From: Citrus sinensis
Lineage: Eukaryota > Streptophyta > Magnoliopsida > Sapindales > Rutaceae
Assembly (NCBI RefSeq): GCF_022201045.2
Contig: NC_068558.1
Location: forward strand, 43,799,001 to 43,863,000
DNA: 64,000 nucleotides
Direction: 5' to 3'
In this document: piece after piece, positions 48,043 through 60,109 of the stretch
Layout of the letters: each line of letters opens with the position of its first letter
Numbering within the stretch: position 1 is the stretch's first letter
Position numbers and translations under genes: made by a program
Notes under the pieces: generated by a model
What the model was told of the DNA's origin: nothing
Seen by the model: the letters and a program-made list of their open reading frames with translations, nothing else
The model's database searches: none

Positions 48043-48049
48043 AGTGAAA
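48043..48049 (+). terminator. U1 snRNA 3' box-like signal
   Basis: AGTGAAA fits AGTNNAA, about 10 nt past the RNA end, where the plant snRNA 3' box is expected. Confidence 0.55.
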
Positions 48050-48090
48050 ATTAAGTTGGTCGTTGGGAAAAATAAAATAGGTATATCCCT

Positions 48091-48122
48091 TACGTCATAT
48101 TTTGCGGCAGTCGGGGCTGCGG
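48091..48122 (+). pseudogene. U1 snRNA 3'-end fragment
   Basis: TACGTCATATTTTGCGGCAG and then TCGGGGCTGCGG repeat the U1 Sm-site region and start of the terminal hairpin (about 47988-48019) with a few changes. It lies about 100 bp downstream and has no promoter or remaining U1 body. Confidence 0.75.
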
Positions 48123-48220
48123 CAAGTTCAAAATTTAATAGCAGGTGTTGTTTGGGAAATAAAATTATGTGGTTAAAGGCTTATTCAGTAAAATATTGGA
48201 ATGTAAATTTAACACCGAGT

Positions 48221-48276
48221 GTAAAACAAATAACATTAAGTGTAAAATAAATTATGTAACATGAGATTTGTAAAGT
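48221..48276 (+). repeat. Detached unit of the AT-rich tandem array
   Basis: AAATTATGTAACATGAGATT and its surroundings match the array start at 50386 exactly for about 30 bp. The two are separated by the mini-element and the 2-kb long-TIR element. Confidence 0.65.
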
Positions 48277-48393
48277 AAAATAAATAGATATGTAAATCTT
48301 GTAACTGCCTCATCGTTAATATACCACAATTGCCGGGCCGGTCAAATTAACATTTGCGAGATATCATCTATTATTAAACTACTATTTAATTTT
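48277..48393 (+). repeat. Mini-element, copy 1 (about 117 bp)
   Basis: Bounded by AAAATAAATAG and CTATTTAATTTT; core GCCGGGCCGGTCAAATTAAC. Nearly identical (two or three mismatches) to the inverted copy at 62692-62809. Confidence 0.75.
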
Positions 48394-48395
48394 AG

Positions 48396-50385
48396 GGTTC
48401 CTCTACGATGCTATAATTTTTTTACAGCATCAATAATGTTTTTAATTGTACACCATTGGATTTAATCAATGGTACATAATATTTGTAGGTAAAAATAAAA
48501 ATAAAAAATAATGGTAAACGTTAACAAATGGGTAAGGGGTGGAGAAGTTTGTAAAATAAATGTGACCACCCTTAGAGTTTTAAACAATTTCACTTAAATA
48601 GCATATTTTATTTAAAATTATTTTTCAATCCCCTTTTTAATTTGACATGTGATAATTTTTTTTAAATAAATCTTCCAAAATTTATTACCATTAAGTATAA
48701 AATATAATGGTAGGTTATTTAACACAAATCAAATAAATAAGTTGCAATTGCAAAATTTATATATGATATAACACTAATAAATAACACAACTAAGTACATA
48801 TAGTTAAGTAAATGTCATAGTTACATCAATAAACTCATTGTTGAGATTGCTTGTAATATAAAAATTACTTGATCACACATGTTTTAATAAAATTTAATAT
48901 TGTATATTAAAATACTCATTATTTTATATAATATTAAGGGCCAATGTATAATTGATCATGAAGTATGTATCATTTTTAACACTCATTTAACATACTTATT
49001 TTTTAACACCCATTTAACATACTTATTTTTTGTACTTTATAATTATCTTACAGTTAATATCCTTACATGGTGGGAGTTTTAAGTTTTAAGTTTTATAAGC
49101 TTATATATTTTCATTTTGTTTTCAAATATCACTTTGTTAATTTCATAAAAGTTAAATCGAATATATATTCCTAATGAGTTTTAGTTTATGAATCATGAAA
49201 GATTATTTTATTGATATCCTTAGATTGTAATTATAAAATTTTATGCTATGAAGAGTCATTACTTTTGTTATGATAGTTAATAGTGACAATAAATAAAATA
49301 TTGCTTCCGATAATATTTAAGTGGGAAAAAAAGTGAAAGAAAATTATTTATATTTTTAGATTTTTGTTGACATGGTAGAAAATTATTTGAGCCTTATAAA
49401 ATTTAACTTTCACAAGCTTGTTTTCATTTTATTTTCAAATGTCACTTTATTAATTTCATAAAAGTTAAATCTAACACATATTCCTAATTAAATTTAGTTT
49501 ATGAATCATGAAAGATTATTTTATTGTTATTCTTTGATAGTAATTATAAAATTTTTATGTTACGAAGAGTCATTACTTTTATTATGATAATTAATAGTGA
49601 CAATAAATAAAATATCACATCAAATAATATTTAATGGACAAAATGAGGAAAAAAATCATTGCATTTTTTTATATTTCCATTATAAAGATATGGTTTGGGA
49701 TACTTTAACTTCAAATTTTGACACAATATTTGAGCTACTAATATATCATAATCTAATGGTTGATATTGAAAGTCAAAGCAACATTTCATAATGTTATATC
49801 CTCCACCATTGAATTGCATGAAACAAATAGTTTAATTTTTTGTTAAAAAATTAAATCAAAATATTTCTCACTCTATAGTTATATAGACATATATATTTTT
49901 CAATAATAATTGGTGAATAAAATATTTCTCATTTGTTGTGACTCATATAGTATTATTAAATATAAAATAGTTTATTGAAATGCCTTCTATTATTATTATT
50001 GTTTAGGTATTAATGGTTTGTAATTAAATTCATACAATACAAATTATTATAAGACTTTGTGTTAAATAACCTACTTGATATTATATTTTATATTTAATGG
50101 TAATTGATTTATTTAAAAAATATTATCATATTACAAATTTAAAGGAGGGCTGAAAAGTAATTTTAAATAAAATATACTATTTAAGTGAAATTATTTCAAA
50201 CTCTAAGGGTGGTCACAATTATTTTACAAAAATTCTCCACCCACTTGAAAGGTTAACAAATTGTTTACTATTATTTTTAAATTATTTTTTTAGTACAAAT
50301 ATTGTACACCATTGATTAAATCTAACGGTTCACAATTAATACATTATTGATGCTATAAATTTTTTACAGCATCATAGAGGAAACC
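48396..50385. mobile_element. AT-rich DNA transposon with long terminal inverted repeats (about 2.0 kb)
   Basis: The left end GGTTCCTCTACGATGC and the right end, reverse complemented, GGTTTCCTCTATGATGC open inverted repeats of roughly 330 bp. Shared landmarks inside the arms are ATTGTACACCATTGGATTTA (left) and GTGACCACCCTTAGAGTTT (both). Long TIRs without coding capacity suggest a Mutator-like or foldback element. No clear target duplication was found. The inside holds a direct duplication, listed separately. Confidence 0.7.
49081..49690. repeat. Direct duplication, two units of about 300 bp, inside the long-TIR element
   Basis: TTTATGAATCATGAAAGATT and GAAGAGTCATTACTTTT occur in both units about 310 bp apart. 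Aligned sequence runs from the TTTTCATTTT-GTTTTCAAAT block to the TAATATTTAA block. The copies have drifted moderately. Confidence 0.75.
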
Positions 50386-51205
50386 GTAAAACAAATTATG
50401 TAACATGAGATTTGTAAATAGAAAGTAAAATAAATTAATTAATATAGTAGTGATAAATTAGTGTATTATTAGTAAATAAAATAAAAACTTAATAGATGTA
50501 ACATAAAAATTGTAAAATAAAATATAAGACTCGTAAATAGAAGGTAAAATAAGTAAAACATATGAGTGTCAAATTAATGTATTATTGGTAATTAAAATAA
50601 AAATCTTGTAATATAAAACTTACAAATCAACATTAATTGTAAAATAAAATATAAATGATGTAAATGAAACATAAGACTTGTAAATGAAAAGTTAAATAAG
50701 TAAATTAACATATGAGTGGTAAATTGATACATTCTTGGTAAATAAAACAAAAACCTATCAATATAACATAAAACTTGTAAATCAACATTAAGTGTAAAAT
50801 AAAACATAAATAAAATAAAACATAAGACCTGTAAATAGAATGCAAAATAAGTAAATTAACATAGGACTAGTAAAATGATGTATTATTGGTAAATAAAACA
50901 TAAATTTACAAACGTAATATAAAACTTGTAAATCTATATTAAGTGTAAAATAAAAGATAAATTAAGTAAATAAAACATCCGACTTGTAATAGAAGTTAAA
51001 ATAAATAAATAAACATAAAAGTGATAAAGTAAACAAAACACAAACTTACCAATATGATATAAATCTTGTAAATCAAAATTAAGTATGAAATAACATATAT
51101 ATTAAATAAATGAAATAAGAGACTTATAAATGAAATGTAAAACAAGTAAATATTATAACAATTAATAAAAAAATAAAAACTTGCAAATGTAAAATAAAAA
51201 TTCAT
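50386..51205 (+). repeat. A-rich degenerate tandem array, period about 150 bp, about five units
   Basis: CATTAAGTGTAAAATAAAA-type blocks recur near 50631, 50787, 50938 and 51078. They alternate with ATAAGACTTGTAAAT and TATTATTGGTAAATAAAA blocks. Reverse-complement relatives appear at about 51820-51960, so the repeat family extends further right. Confidence 0.7.
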
Positions 51206-52284
51206 TATAATGATTATTATATATATTTACTGTTTTTATTTCTAAATTAAATAATAATAATTTTGGGTGTATCTAATACATGTGATGATATGTGTTAAAT
51301 TTTATTAAGGATACAACGTATTCTCAAAATCAAAATTTGATTTTTTTTTTATATTTTTCAAAATTATTTGTAAGATAAGTGATTTAGCATATTTCTAAAC
51401 CTCCTCGACAGCAACCCCAAATGATTTTTTAGTATAAGTAAGAATTAAAGTTTGAAATTGCATGAAATATGTACAAAATTAAAATTTGGATCCAATTTTA
51501 TTAATATTTCATATATATCTAGTAATATAAGAATGTCTTTTTATTTTGTTTTGCCTTGATCCACATAAAAGAAAAGTAGTCATGCTTAATTAACTTATAA
51601 AGTAAACAAATATTATGATAGAAAATAAAAAAAAAAGTTTATAAATGTCCTAAAATGAATATAGAATTTATGATTAAGCCAATTTAACAAAATTTATTCC
51701 CAATTGTTTTCAATGCAATTTTTTTTTTGTTCTTGATTGATGAATTTTTTTTATCGATAAATAAATTTTTTTCTTTGCTTAAATGAATTAAATAAATAAA
51801 ATATCTTTTAAAATTAAACTTTAATGTTGATTTACAAATTTTATGTTATTTTTACAAGTATTTATCTTTGCATATTTAGAACACTAATTTACTTATTTTA
51901 TTTTTATTTACTAATTTTATGTACAATTTACAAAATTTATATTCATCACGACATTCATACTATAATTTTAATCACGGCATCATAGAATTTTCCATGATTA
52001 AATTCTAAGAACGTTAGATAATTGTAAAATCAAGTTCCAAATTATAGGCATGATGTGTAATAAATCTAGCTGATTATTTGGTTCAGTCGGTTATACCATA
52101 TGGTGGGAAGTTTGTATCAGAAATCTATAATGTCCAACTAATTGTGGCCATAATCTGGCAATAGCCACAGTTTACTTGGGCTGTAGCGGTCCATGGGCTT
52201 TCTCAAACCCGTGCGCAAAAACTGACCCGGGAAACCCTGAACTAGAGAAGTTTCAAAACACGCAAAACCCTAATTGAAACTCTT
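51206..52284. other. AT-rich DNA, then the WDR4 promoter
   Basis: 51206-52000 is AT-rich with inverted pieces of the array and a GGCATCATAGAATTTTCC block resembling the long-TIR element end. From about 52180 the sequence becomes less AT-rich towards the WDR4 leader. Confidence 0.45.
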
Positions 52285-55200
52285 ATGCTGAACGAAGCAA
52301 ATCCGAAAATGGAGGAGAAGCAAATCGAAGAGAAAGAAACTAATAGAAACGTTGAGGTAGCTCCGGCCTTAATTGCGGTTCACCCGAACCAGAATTCCGT
52401 TGCCGTAGCCATTGGGTCAGACCTCCGAGTCTATGATCTCCTGTAAGCAATATTTGTGTTTTTTCTGCTTCAATCGAAAACTAATCAGTCTTCGTGTTTT
52501 AATTTAAGCTTTCTAGTGAAATTATTGCTTAAAGTAACTATTTTAGTTTCCACAGTTAAGCCAATAGTTGTAATTAGGCTGAAGTGTTTCTGCATGTCTA
52601 CAAATTTAAAATTTTGTATACAACAACTTAATACAATGTTAGTAGCTTATTTTCACTGTTAAACGGTGTTTGATAAACCACCAAAACGAGTAAAAGCTGC
52701 TTTTAGATTCAATTTTCAAATAATTTTTTTTTTCCCTAAATGCTTGCTTGACAGTGGAGATTGTGCTGTTTCTTTGCCGGATGACTCTTCCCCGCCTTTT
52801 CATAAGGATTCTATTAGAGCTATCCGCTACGGAGCTAATGGGAAGCTATTTGTGTCTGCTGGGGATGACAAAGTTGTGAAGATATGGTCAGCTGAGAGTT
52901 GGAAATGTATTAGTGCTGTGTAAGTGATTGGAGCCTCTGAGGATTTCAAGTTCTTATTTTGAGGATTTCTTTTCTTCTGCTAGAATTTCTTTGTGGGAAA
53001 ATTTCTTCAACTATTGTAATCAACAGGTGCTCTGAGAAGAGAGTAAGCGCAGTTGCTATAAGCAATGATGGTCAGCATGTCTGTTTTGCTGATAAGTTTG
53101 GAGTTGTTTGGGTTGTTGACTTGCGTGACATTAATGGGAATCAAGCAGTAGTTGATAAGAAGGCAGCACCACTTCTTGCTCACTATTGTAGCATAATTAC
53201 GAGCCTGGTGAGTAATTCGTGTTAATGTGATCTTTCCCCTTCTTGTCGCTGTACCTATGGGTGGATTCACTACTAAATAGATAAAATTTCCCTTTAACTT
53301 AGTGGTGGAATTTTCTTTAGTTGCATATTTGTGCAAACTTTGATTAAACGTCAGCTATAATTTGAAGGACTCTTTATGAGTTGGCATTTATCCCCAACTT
53401 TGGAGGATGAATGACTACCTTTTTTCTTCATCTATTGGCTGTGAATAAATGGATTCTCAGGATTCCTTTTTTTTTTTTTCCCTTTTCCACCCCATTTCCC
53501 TCATAGTATCCTGCATACACGCACATTTATTATACAAACTGTTACATATAAACTGATGCTGCACTATTACATTACCAAGTAGTCCACATTATTTCTTCTT
53601 TTCTTTTTTATTGACTTTTATTTTTATTCCACTAGTTTCCTACCACGTTAGTTCATATAAAGTAGTTTTTATAGTGAATTTTTATGTACTGTATTACTCT
53701 TCCATCATTTGCTTTTCATAAACTCTGTGGTGTTGTGGTCTCACTTTTTGGGTAGGTTTTTCCCTCATATAGGTGAATCCTTCTTTTATTTTCCACTGTT
53801 TTTCTCTCATTCTTCTCCCGAGGAGTGGATTTTGACATAATGTATTCTAAGGTTATGCTGCTTACATCACTTCCACAAGTAAATTGCTCCATCATTATAT
53901 TTACAGGAGTTTTCTCCAGATGGACAGTTTATTATTAGTGCAGATCGAGATTTCAAGATTCGGGTAAACTGCCTCTGCCTGTTTAATTAGATAAATTACT
54001 ACCTTGGCGTTGTACCTCTTTCACATGATATAACTTTTGTGACAGGTTACTGTGTTTCCCAAGGGACCTTTGGACGGAGCTCATGAAATACAAAGCTTCT
54101 GCCTGGGACATACGGAGTGAGTGAGTTATGATCATTTTCTTTTTTGGGTAAAAAGTACTACTTGGAGATAACAATTCTTAGTTGCTGGTCATCTGATAGG
54201 CTTATTTCCACTATTTACAGGTTTGTGTCCTGCCTCGACTTTGTCTGCACTGTGGATTACCCTCAGGGTTATCTTGTGTCTGGAAGTGGTGATTCAACAG
54301 TGAGTATTTGTAAGCTTGCAATTATGGAGGTTTAATATCATGGGCTCTTTTGCGTTGAGGTGAAAGGGTAAATTTAATAAAATCATCTATATTGCTATCG
54401 CAGGTTCGCTTGTGGGATATTATATCTGGATCTCTCCTTGACACTTGTGAAGTTGGTGCAAAGGTATATCACTTGTCCTGAAGTTTGGTTACTGGCGATA
54501 TCACTGACCTCGCCTGCTTTTTCTAACATATCACTTGTCAAGTTTTGATGGAAAAATTAAACTACATTATTTTCCCTGTTAAACCCACTTTTTATTATCC
54601 CAGTAGTAGAATTGAGAAACTATTAATTTTTCCTAATCCTATGATGCTATCAGTCTGTCCCACAAGATCACAAATACTCAAAACTCAGTAGAAGTGAGTC
54701 ATAAGCAAAGGGAACCATGTTTTTGGCTTTTCCATTAAACCTACCTCTTTACTTGGTTTCACCTTTACTTCCTGAAGGCAGGACATTTAGAGTTTGATGG
54801 AAGTGATGAGGGCTATTCTACTGTTACTGATCTGTGCACAATCCCAAACAGTACTCTTGTTGCAGTGGCTGTTCAGAGGCAAGTCTAAGCATTTTGTATT
54901 AAGACATTTTGCTTCCTTTTAAGAGTTCTATTGGTTTGTGAATTAATAGTTTTTAATTTATTTTTCCTTTTAGCCTGCAAGGAATAGTATTGTTGAACTG
55001 CGACATTTCTGCTCAGACTCTTTCTGTTGCCAAGGTAAGGACCCAAACAGTTTGGGAAAAAGATTAGCAAAACTATGTAATCTCCAAAATGATAGAATAA
55101 CCAGATGCTTCCAAATGAAAACTTTCAATAGTGATTTTTTGTTGGATTTGTTTCATGACCTTAAGATCACCACCGAATGACTCATTATCTCATTTAGCTC

Positions 55201-55800
55201 AAAAGAGAGACACATTACTTTCCAATTAGTATAAAATATGAACATTTGCTGGAGCGTACGATTGGTTGAATTCTGAGTCCAGCTTCTGCTCTGAAATATT
55301 TATTTTAAGTTGTAGCTTTTGATCAGAGCATTGGACGTTAAATTGTGTGTATGTGGATCATGAAGTAGAATATAACTTAGGTCATGGATTTTCAATTTCT
55401 GTGGTTTTTACAGGTGGTTTCCATCAAGGGAGAAAACTTTGTTCCAACGAACTTGGGGAGCAGCTCTTCTTCTGGCTTATTGTGGATGGTAACTGGTGCC
55501 GCTAATTTGCCTCGTTTTGATCATCCCTCTGCATCCCGAGTGAAGGTCATTTCTGGTTTTAAGAAAAGCAGTAGTCCAGAAGCTGTTGAGGCAAATGTGT
55601 TAGAAGATGATGACATACCTGGGGGAGTGAAAATGCTTGAGAAGTTACAAGGAAGTGCCTCTGTGGAGGAAAAGGTTTTTGTGACAGTTGCTGAAGCTGT
55701 GAAGACAGCAATGTGCAATTTGTTGATAAAAAAGCAGTATTCAGTGGAGAAACGAGAGTTTAGAAAGAGTACCCGAAACGATAAAAAAATCAAACAGTAA
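52285..55800 (+). CDS. WDR4/Trm82 homologue: non-catalytic subunit of tRNA (guanine-N7) methyltransferase, 439 aa, 10 exons
   Basis: Partner of the METTL1/Trm8 catalytic subunit that makes m7G46 in tRNA. Exons: 52285-52442, 52755-52919, 53027-53207, 53907-53963, 54046-54116, 54221-54299, 54404-54463, 54778-54878, 54974-55034, 55414-55800; total length divides by three. WD40 blades are visible: AVHPNQNSVAVAIGSDLRVY, FVSAGDDKVVKIWS, VAISNDGQHVCFADKFGVVW, EFSPDGQFIISADRDFKIRV and YLVSGSGDSTVRLWD. The fourth of these is the conserved DRDxKIRV signature of this family. The C-terminus is Lys/Arg-rich (KREFRKSTRNDKKIKQ), a likely nuclear signal. The second ATG (MEEKQIEEK) is an alternative start eight codons in. 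The eighth intron has a GC donor (54879). Confidence 0.93.
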
Positions 55801-58800
55801 AACCTTTTCAAGAAATTACAGCTCATTCCATTATAACTTATTCATAGAGGCATCCCGAGTCGGAGCTGTGCCATGGCTTCCGTTGGAGTTTTGGTAATGC
55901 TACCTATCCGTAATCTGAGAAAATGATTGTAACATTTTGTGATAAACCCAAAGAATCAATTATTACAACCGTTCCTAATTTTTTGTCCTGATTTCATGAG
56001 CTGGTCCGCACTTACTAGCATTTCCGGTGGTGGTCTTTTCTTTTCTTCTTGTACAATTTTTCCTTTTAAATGTGGCCGGTGGCTCTTTAAGGCGGTACTA
56101 TTATGATAATGGAAGAAAAATTGGCTGCAATCAAATATGTGCCTCAAGGATCTTAGCATATTACGTTTTTAAGGAGTTCTTCATAAAGTACATGAAAAGT
56201 GAGTAATATTGAGATACAAATGAAATGTCATCAATTAATGAACTGGCATGTGTTTTAGTAAGAGTTAACTTTTATACTATCATTAATGAAATGATTTTAT
56301 AAACTAATGAATGAATGATATGTCAAATGTTAACAGTATTTAGGATATAAAATTTATACAGAAATTTAATAACCTCTAGGTAGTTGGTTATAAAAAAAAA
56401 TTTGATCTCGATTTAGGCAAATTATAAATAAAAATAAAATTTCATATTATAATAAGATATATTTTTTTTTCTTCAATAATAAGAAAACAAACCAAAAAAA
56501 GATAAAGAATTGATAAGGACGGCAATGTGTCCTTATTTTTGGGCAGCTGTTACTATGAAATCTGTGTGGTTGATTCCATTAAACATCCGAATTCTGGTTT
56601 AATCATAGACAATCCACTCATGTGTCGTCAATTCATTGATCCCCATTTGCATCATATGATGAACCTTCTGCGCTGTATAGTCTAAATGTGTGATCAGGTG
56701 TGCCTGTTGAGGTGGCATTCCAATGTGTTCCGATTGCATCTCTGCTGATCTGCGTTCACTCCTATCATATTCAGCATATTAGTAGTAAATTTCAGCAGAT
56801 CAAAAGAGGGGTCAGGTTGGGGTGGGCGAGGAGGCAGGGGTAAATTGGTTATTTTGCCTTGGTGTTTTTGGTTTGGTTTATAGTTTTAAGCGGTTCGGTT
56901 ATCTCATTAATTTTGAGCACTAACGTACTGACCAAACATTCGTTCAGCCTAACAATCCGACAAAATTTTACACGGACGAGGTCTACAGTGCAGTAGCCGA
57001 ATTCTATCTTCATATTACTTTTTTTTTTTTTATTTTATTTTATTACGTAATAGGCCCATCGCATCATTATACAACGTTCTTTATTACTACTTCCTTTTTC
57101 AAACAGTGAGATAAATAGTGATAGCCGCCCTCAAATGGAATAAAGACGTATGTGGGTTTCCCTTTCATTTCAGATGTGATAACCGATTAATTGTCAAATA
57201 AACAAAGAGATTAATGATTACGCAGGTTAATTCTAGTCATAATTAACGGTTCCTTCCATTAAACGGGCGGGGGCCAAGCCAAAATTTGATCATACGTGGT
57301 GCCCAATTAACGCCATCATAATTATTCTCATTTCATAATCAATCTTACCCTAGTTAATAAGGTTAAAAAGAAAATGACAAGTGCGTTAAGTGCTTTGGTC
57401 AATAAATCAATAATTCATTCATTCCACATAAGCGTTCAAATTGAAATTGTAGGCTTCTGACGATTGCCATGGAAACGAAAGAGATTTGATCATCAAGATT
57501 TACATTGAGACTGATAGACCCGGTCCCCTAATGGAACCCAATAGAAGGTTGAGACGTTGAGGTAATTAAACGGCAAGTCAAATTGCACCGCCCACGTCTT
57601 TTGATAATTGATATAGCCGAGGCCTGAGTGGGACGTGTCTTGTCATCGTCTTCGTGGTACAATTCCACGAGTTCTGTAGATAAGGCTTTAAACCCTAAGT
57701 GCTGTACTATATGTACCATTAGAGAGAATTGGGTTTATGAAGGCGTGAAGTAATCAATGAGCAACACTGAAAGGTAAAGACTTGTGTAATTGTATTTTAT
57801 GATTATGCCCGTTGCTCTCTATAACGTTATGGAGCACGTACCTTTTGTTAAAGGTTTTACAGTAGAATATGTACGTGCCATCTTACCAAGCACACTTTTT
57901 CCTCTTTTTTTTTTTTTTTTTTTTTGGGTTTCAGAGCAGAGGCATTCTCGCGTTAAGTGGACTAGAATTAGATGACTATCACTTGAGTTCTTATCACATG
58001 CAATAAGATCATATATATATATATGAATAATCTGTTGAGTATTAGATCCGATTGCAATCGCTGAAATCTTAATTAATAAGATCCTCTAAATTACATATAA
58101 CGTAATTTATAATCACTTATATAAACAGTACGTGAACCTATATAATTATTGTTCACGTGAGTGGTTGTAAATAAATTTACCTAATTAATATAATATGAAA
58201 CAATGATTAAATTTCACCGAGACATGAAATGGACCCCAATCATAATTCGCATGTACAAGACACGATCGGGGACAATAGCTGCTGGCCAGGTTGGAACTAA
58301 TTTTTCACCTTTTGTCACGTAGCGCACACAAAAAGTGGACCCTAGAGATGATGGGGTTAGGGCTGACTCTACACGTTGATTTTGTTTTTAATAATAATAA
58401 AAAACAAAAGAAAACAATTGCTGGGCCCCACAAATGAGCAGTGCATTGGATTTACAAGCTTGGTATGTAGTAGAGTGGCATACGTATCTCCATTCAACAC
58501 ATAAATATATCTTGCCGTTACTTTCAGTGGGCCAACAACCGCTGCTTTCAGGCCCATAGGCTATAGATCAATCAACGAAACGAAAAGCAGACGCAGGAAA
58601 GAATAATTTAAGTATTTTAATATTCAATTCTTTAATTTGAGTCTTACTTAATGTAATATTTATTCATTAAAATAAATTATAAAATTTATTATTAAATAAA
58701 TGAGTGACATATTGAAACTTAAGTTGAGATATCTCTTATATGATTGAAAAAGAAAACAATATGATAAGATATAAGAGCTCTCTCATAGGTCAATTCCGAT

Positions 58801-59000
58801 TAGAGCAGGTAGAACTTTGGTTAAATGTTATTAGAGCACATTGTTTTCAGTACGTACGTAAATTAAGTTGATGTGGTGGTAGTACACATAAGTTCATTGA
58901 ATTAGTACAATGAGAAGCAAGCAATGTCGAAATGATTTGAGTAGTCGGGACACCTAACTAGAAGATAATTATTAACTTGGAACTTGGATTAATGGCCTTT

Positions 59001-59028
59001 TTAATTAATTAATTAATTAATTAATTAT
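59001..59028. repeat. (TTAA)n tetranucleotide microsatellite
   Basis: Seven uninterrupted TTAA/AATT units. Confidence 0.9.
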
Positions 59029-59471
59029 GATTTATTTTGCATGGTGGTTACAAACAAAAAGGCTTTGCATAAAAGCCAGAAACAGGAAACTTCAACCAAA
59101 CAACCGATAAAAGTCAAAAATATTGTTGAAGAGAAGGAAAAGCCATCGCAATCAGCACTTTGAGTTGTAAGGGTTAAAAAACTAAAAGAAAAGAAGCTTC
59201 AATCAATCTTTACGCCAAGCTTTGCATTTGCCCTCTCTCCTGAGTCCAGCGACGGTATTTTCAACCATTTCCATAATTGAATGACGTATAAGAAGATTAG
59301 GATAACCATTAACTATCATGAAGAGGAGATAATATAAATAAGTAACCAAAAAAAAAAAAAAGACGAAGAAAGAATAGAATGGAGACAACTTTAGCGGGGC
59401 CCATTCAAATGAATGCTTTCGTAGATAATCACACGTGGCCTTTAAATAAGCTTTAATTGCAAAGACTAACA

Positions 59472-59473
<2 letters not shown>

Positions 59474-59502
<29 letters not shown>

Positions 59503-59503
59503 T
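59474..59503 (+). repeat. (GCA)n microsatellite, about 10 units
   Basis: AGCAGCAGCAGCAGCAGCAG continues to about 59503, following AAAAGCAGC. Confidence 0.9.
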
Positions 59504-60109
59504 CGGGTCCCCATTCTAAAACGCCATGACCAAATTGGTCCGCACCTGTACATGCTTAACAAATGTTGAAGGCAATAATGACACTCCATTCAGACGTTGA
59601 TACCTGATAGGCTGATAGGCAAACTCACACACACGCGCGCACACGTACATAGCGAGGTTATTTTTCACATCTAATATTATAACTATTTTCTAATATCCTA
59701 AATAAATCTATTTATTTATTTATTTATGTTTTTCACAAGTATTTCCTCCAAGTGCGTGCGTCCATTTCAGGATTGATAAGTGTGCAGTGCCAGTGACAAT
59801 GAGTGAGGACAAATTGCAAAAACTACTAGTGAGAAATCAGCAAATACCCAAAAGGCCAAAAAATGACTCTATATTTTATATTTTATATTTTTTATAATAA
59901 AGAAAAAATAAATAAAACCAGCTTACTAATAGTAAATAATAATAATAATAAAGATGGATTACAAAAAAATAATAATAACAAAACAGGTGATTGGGTGCTG
60001 AGGCTGCATTGTATTGAGAGGAAAGAAAACCGCTGATTCTCATGCACGCGACTTTCCCTCTCTCTCTCACCATTCTCTTTAAAAAGCCAACCTGACAACG
60101 CCAACTTTT

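Larger units (their letters stand above)
55801..60100. other. Intergenic stretch, no recognised gene
   Basis: 3' region of WDR4, then 4 kb without a convincing reading frame. The 128-codon minus-strand frame at 59203-59589 is a poly-Leu artefact of a GCA repeat. Contains (TA)n near 58009 and the repeats listed next. Confidence 0.55.

Noticed and set aside
56655-56755. Possible C/D box snoRNA (ATGATGA and CTGA boxes)
   Set aside because: No terminal stem, no internal C'/D' boxes and no convincing guide stretch.
59203-59589. 128-codon minus-strand frame with a poly-Leu membrane-like segment
   Set aside because: The Leu run is the translated (GCA)n microsatellite and the second hydrophobic part is a poly(A) tract; low complexity explains both.
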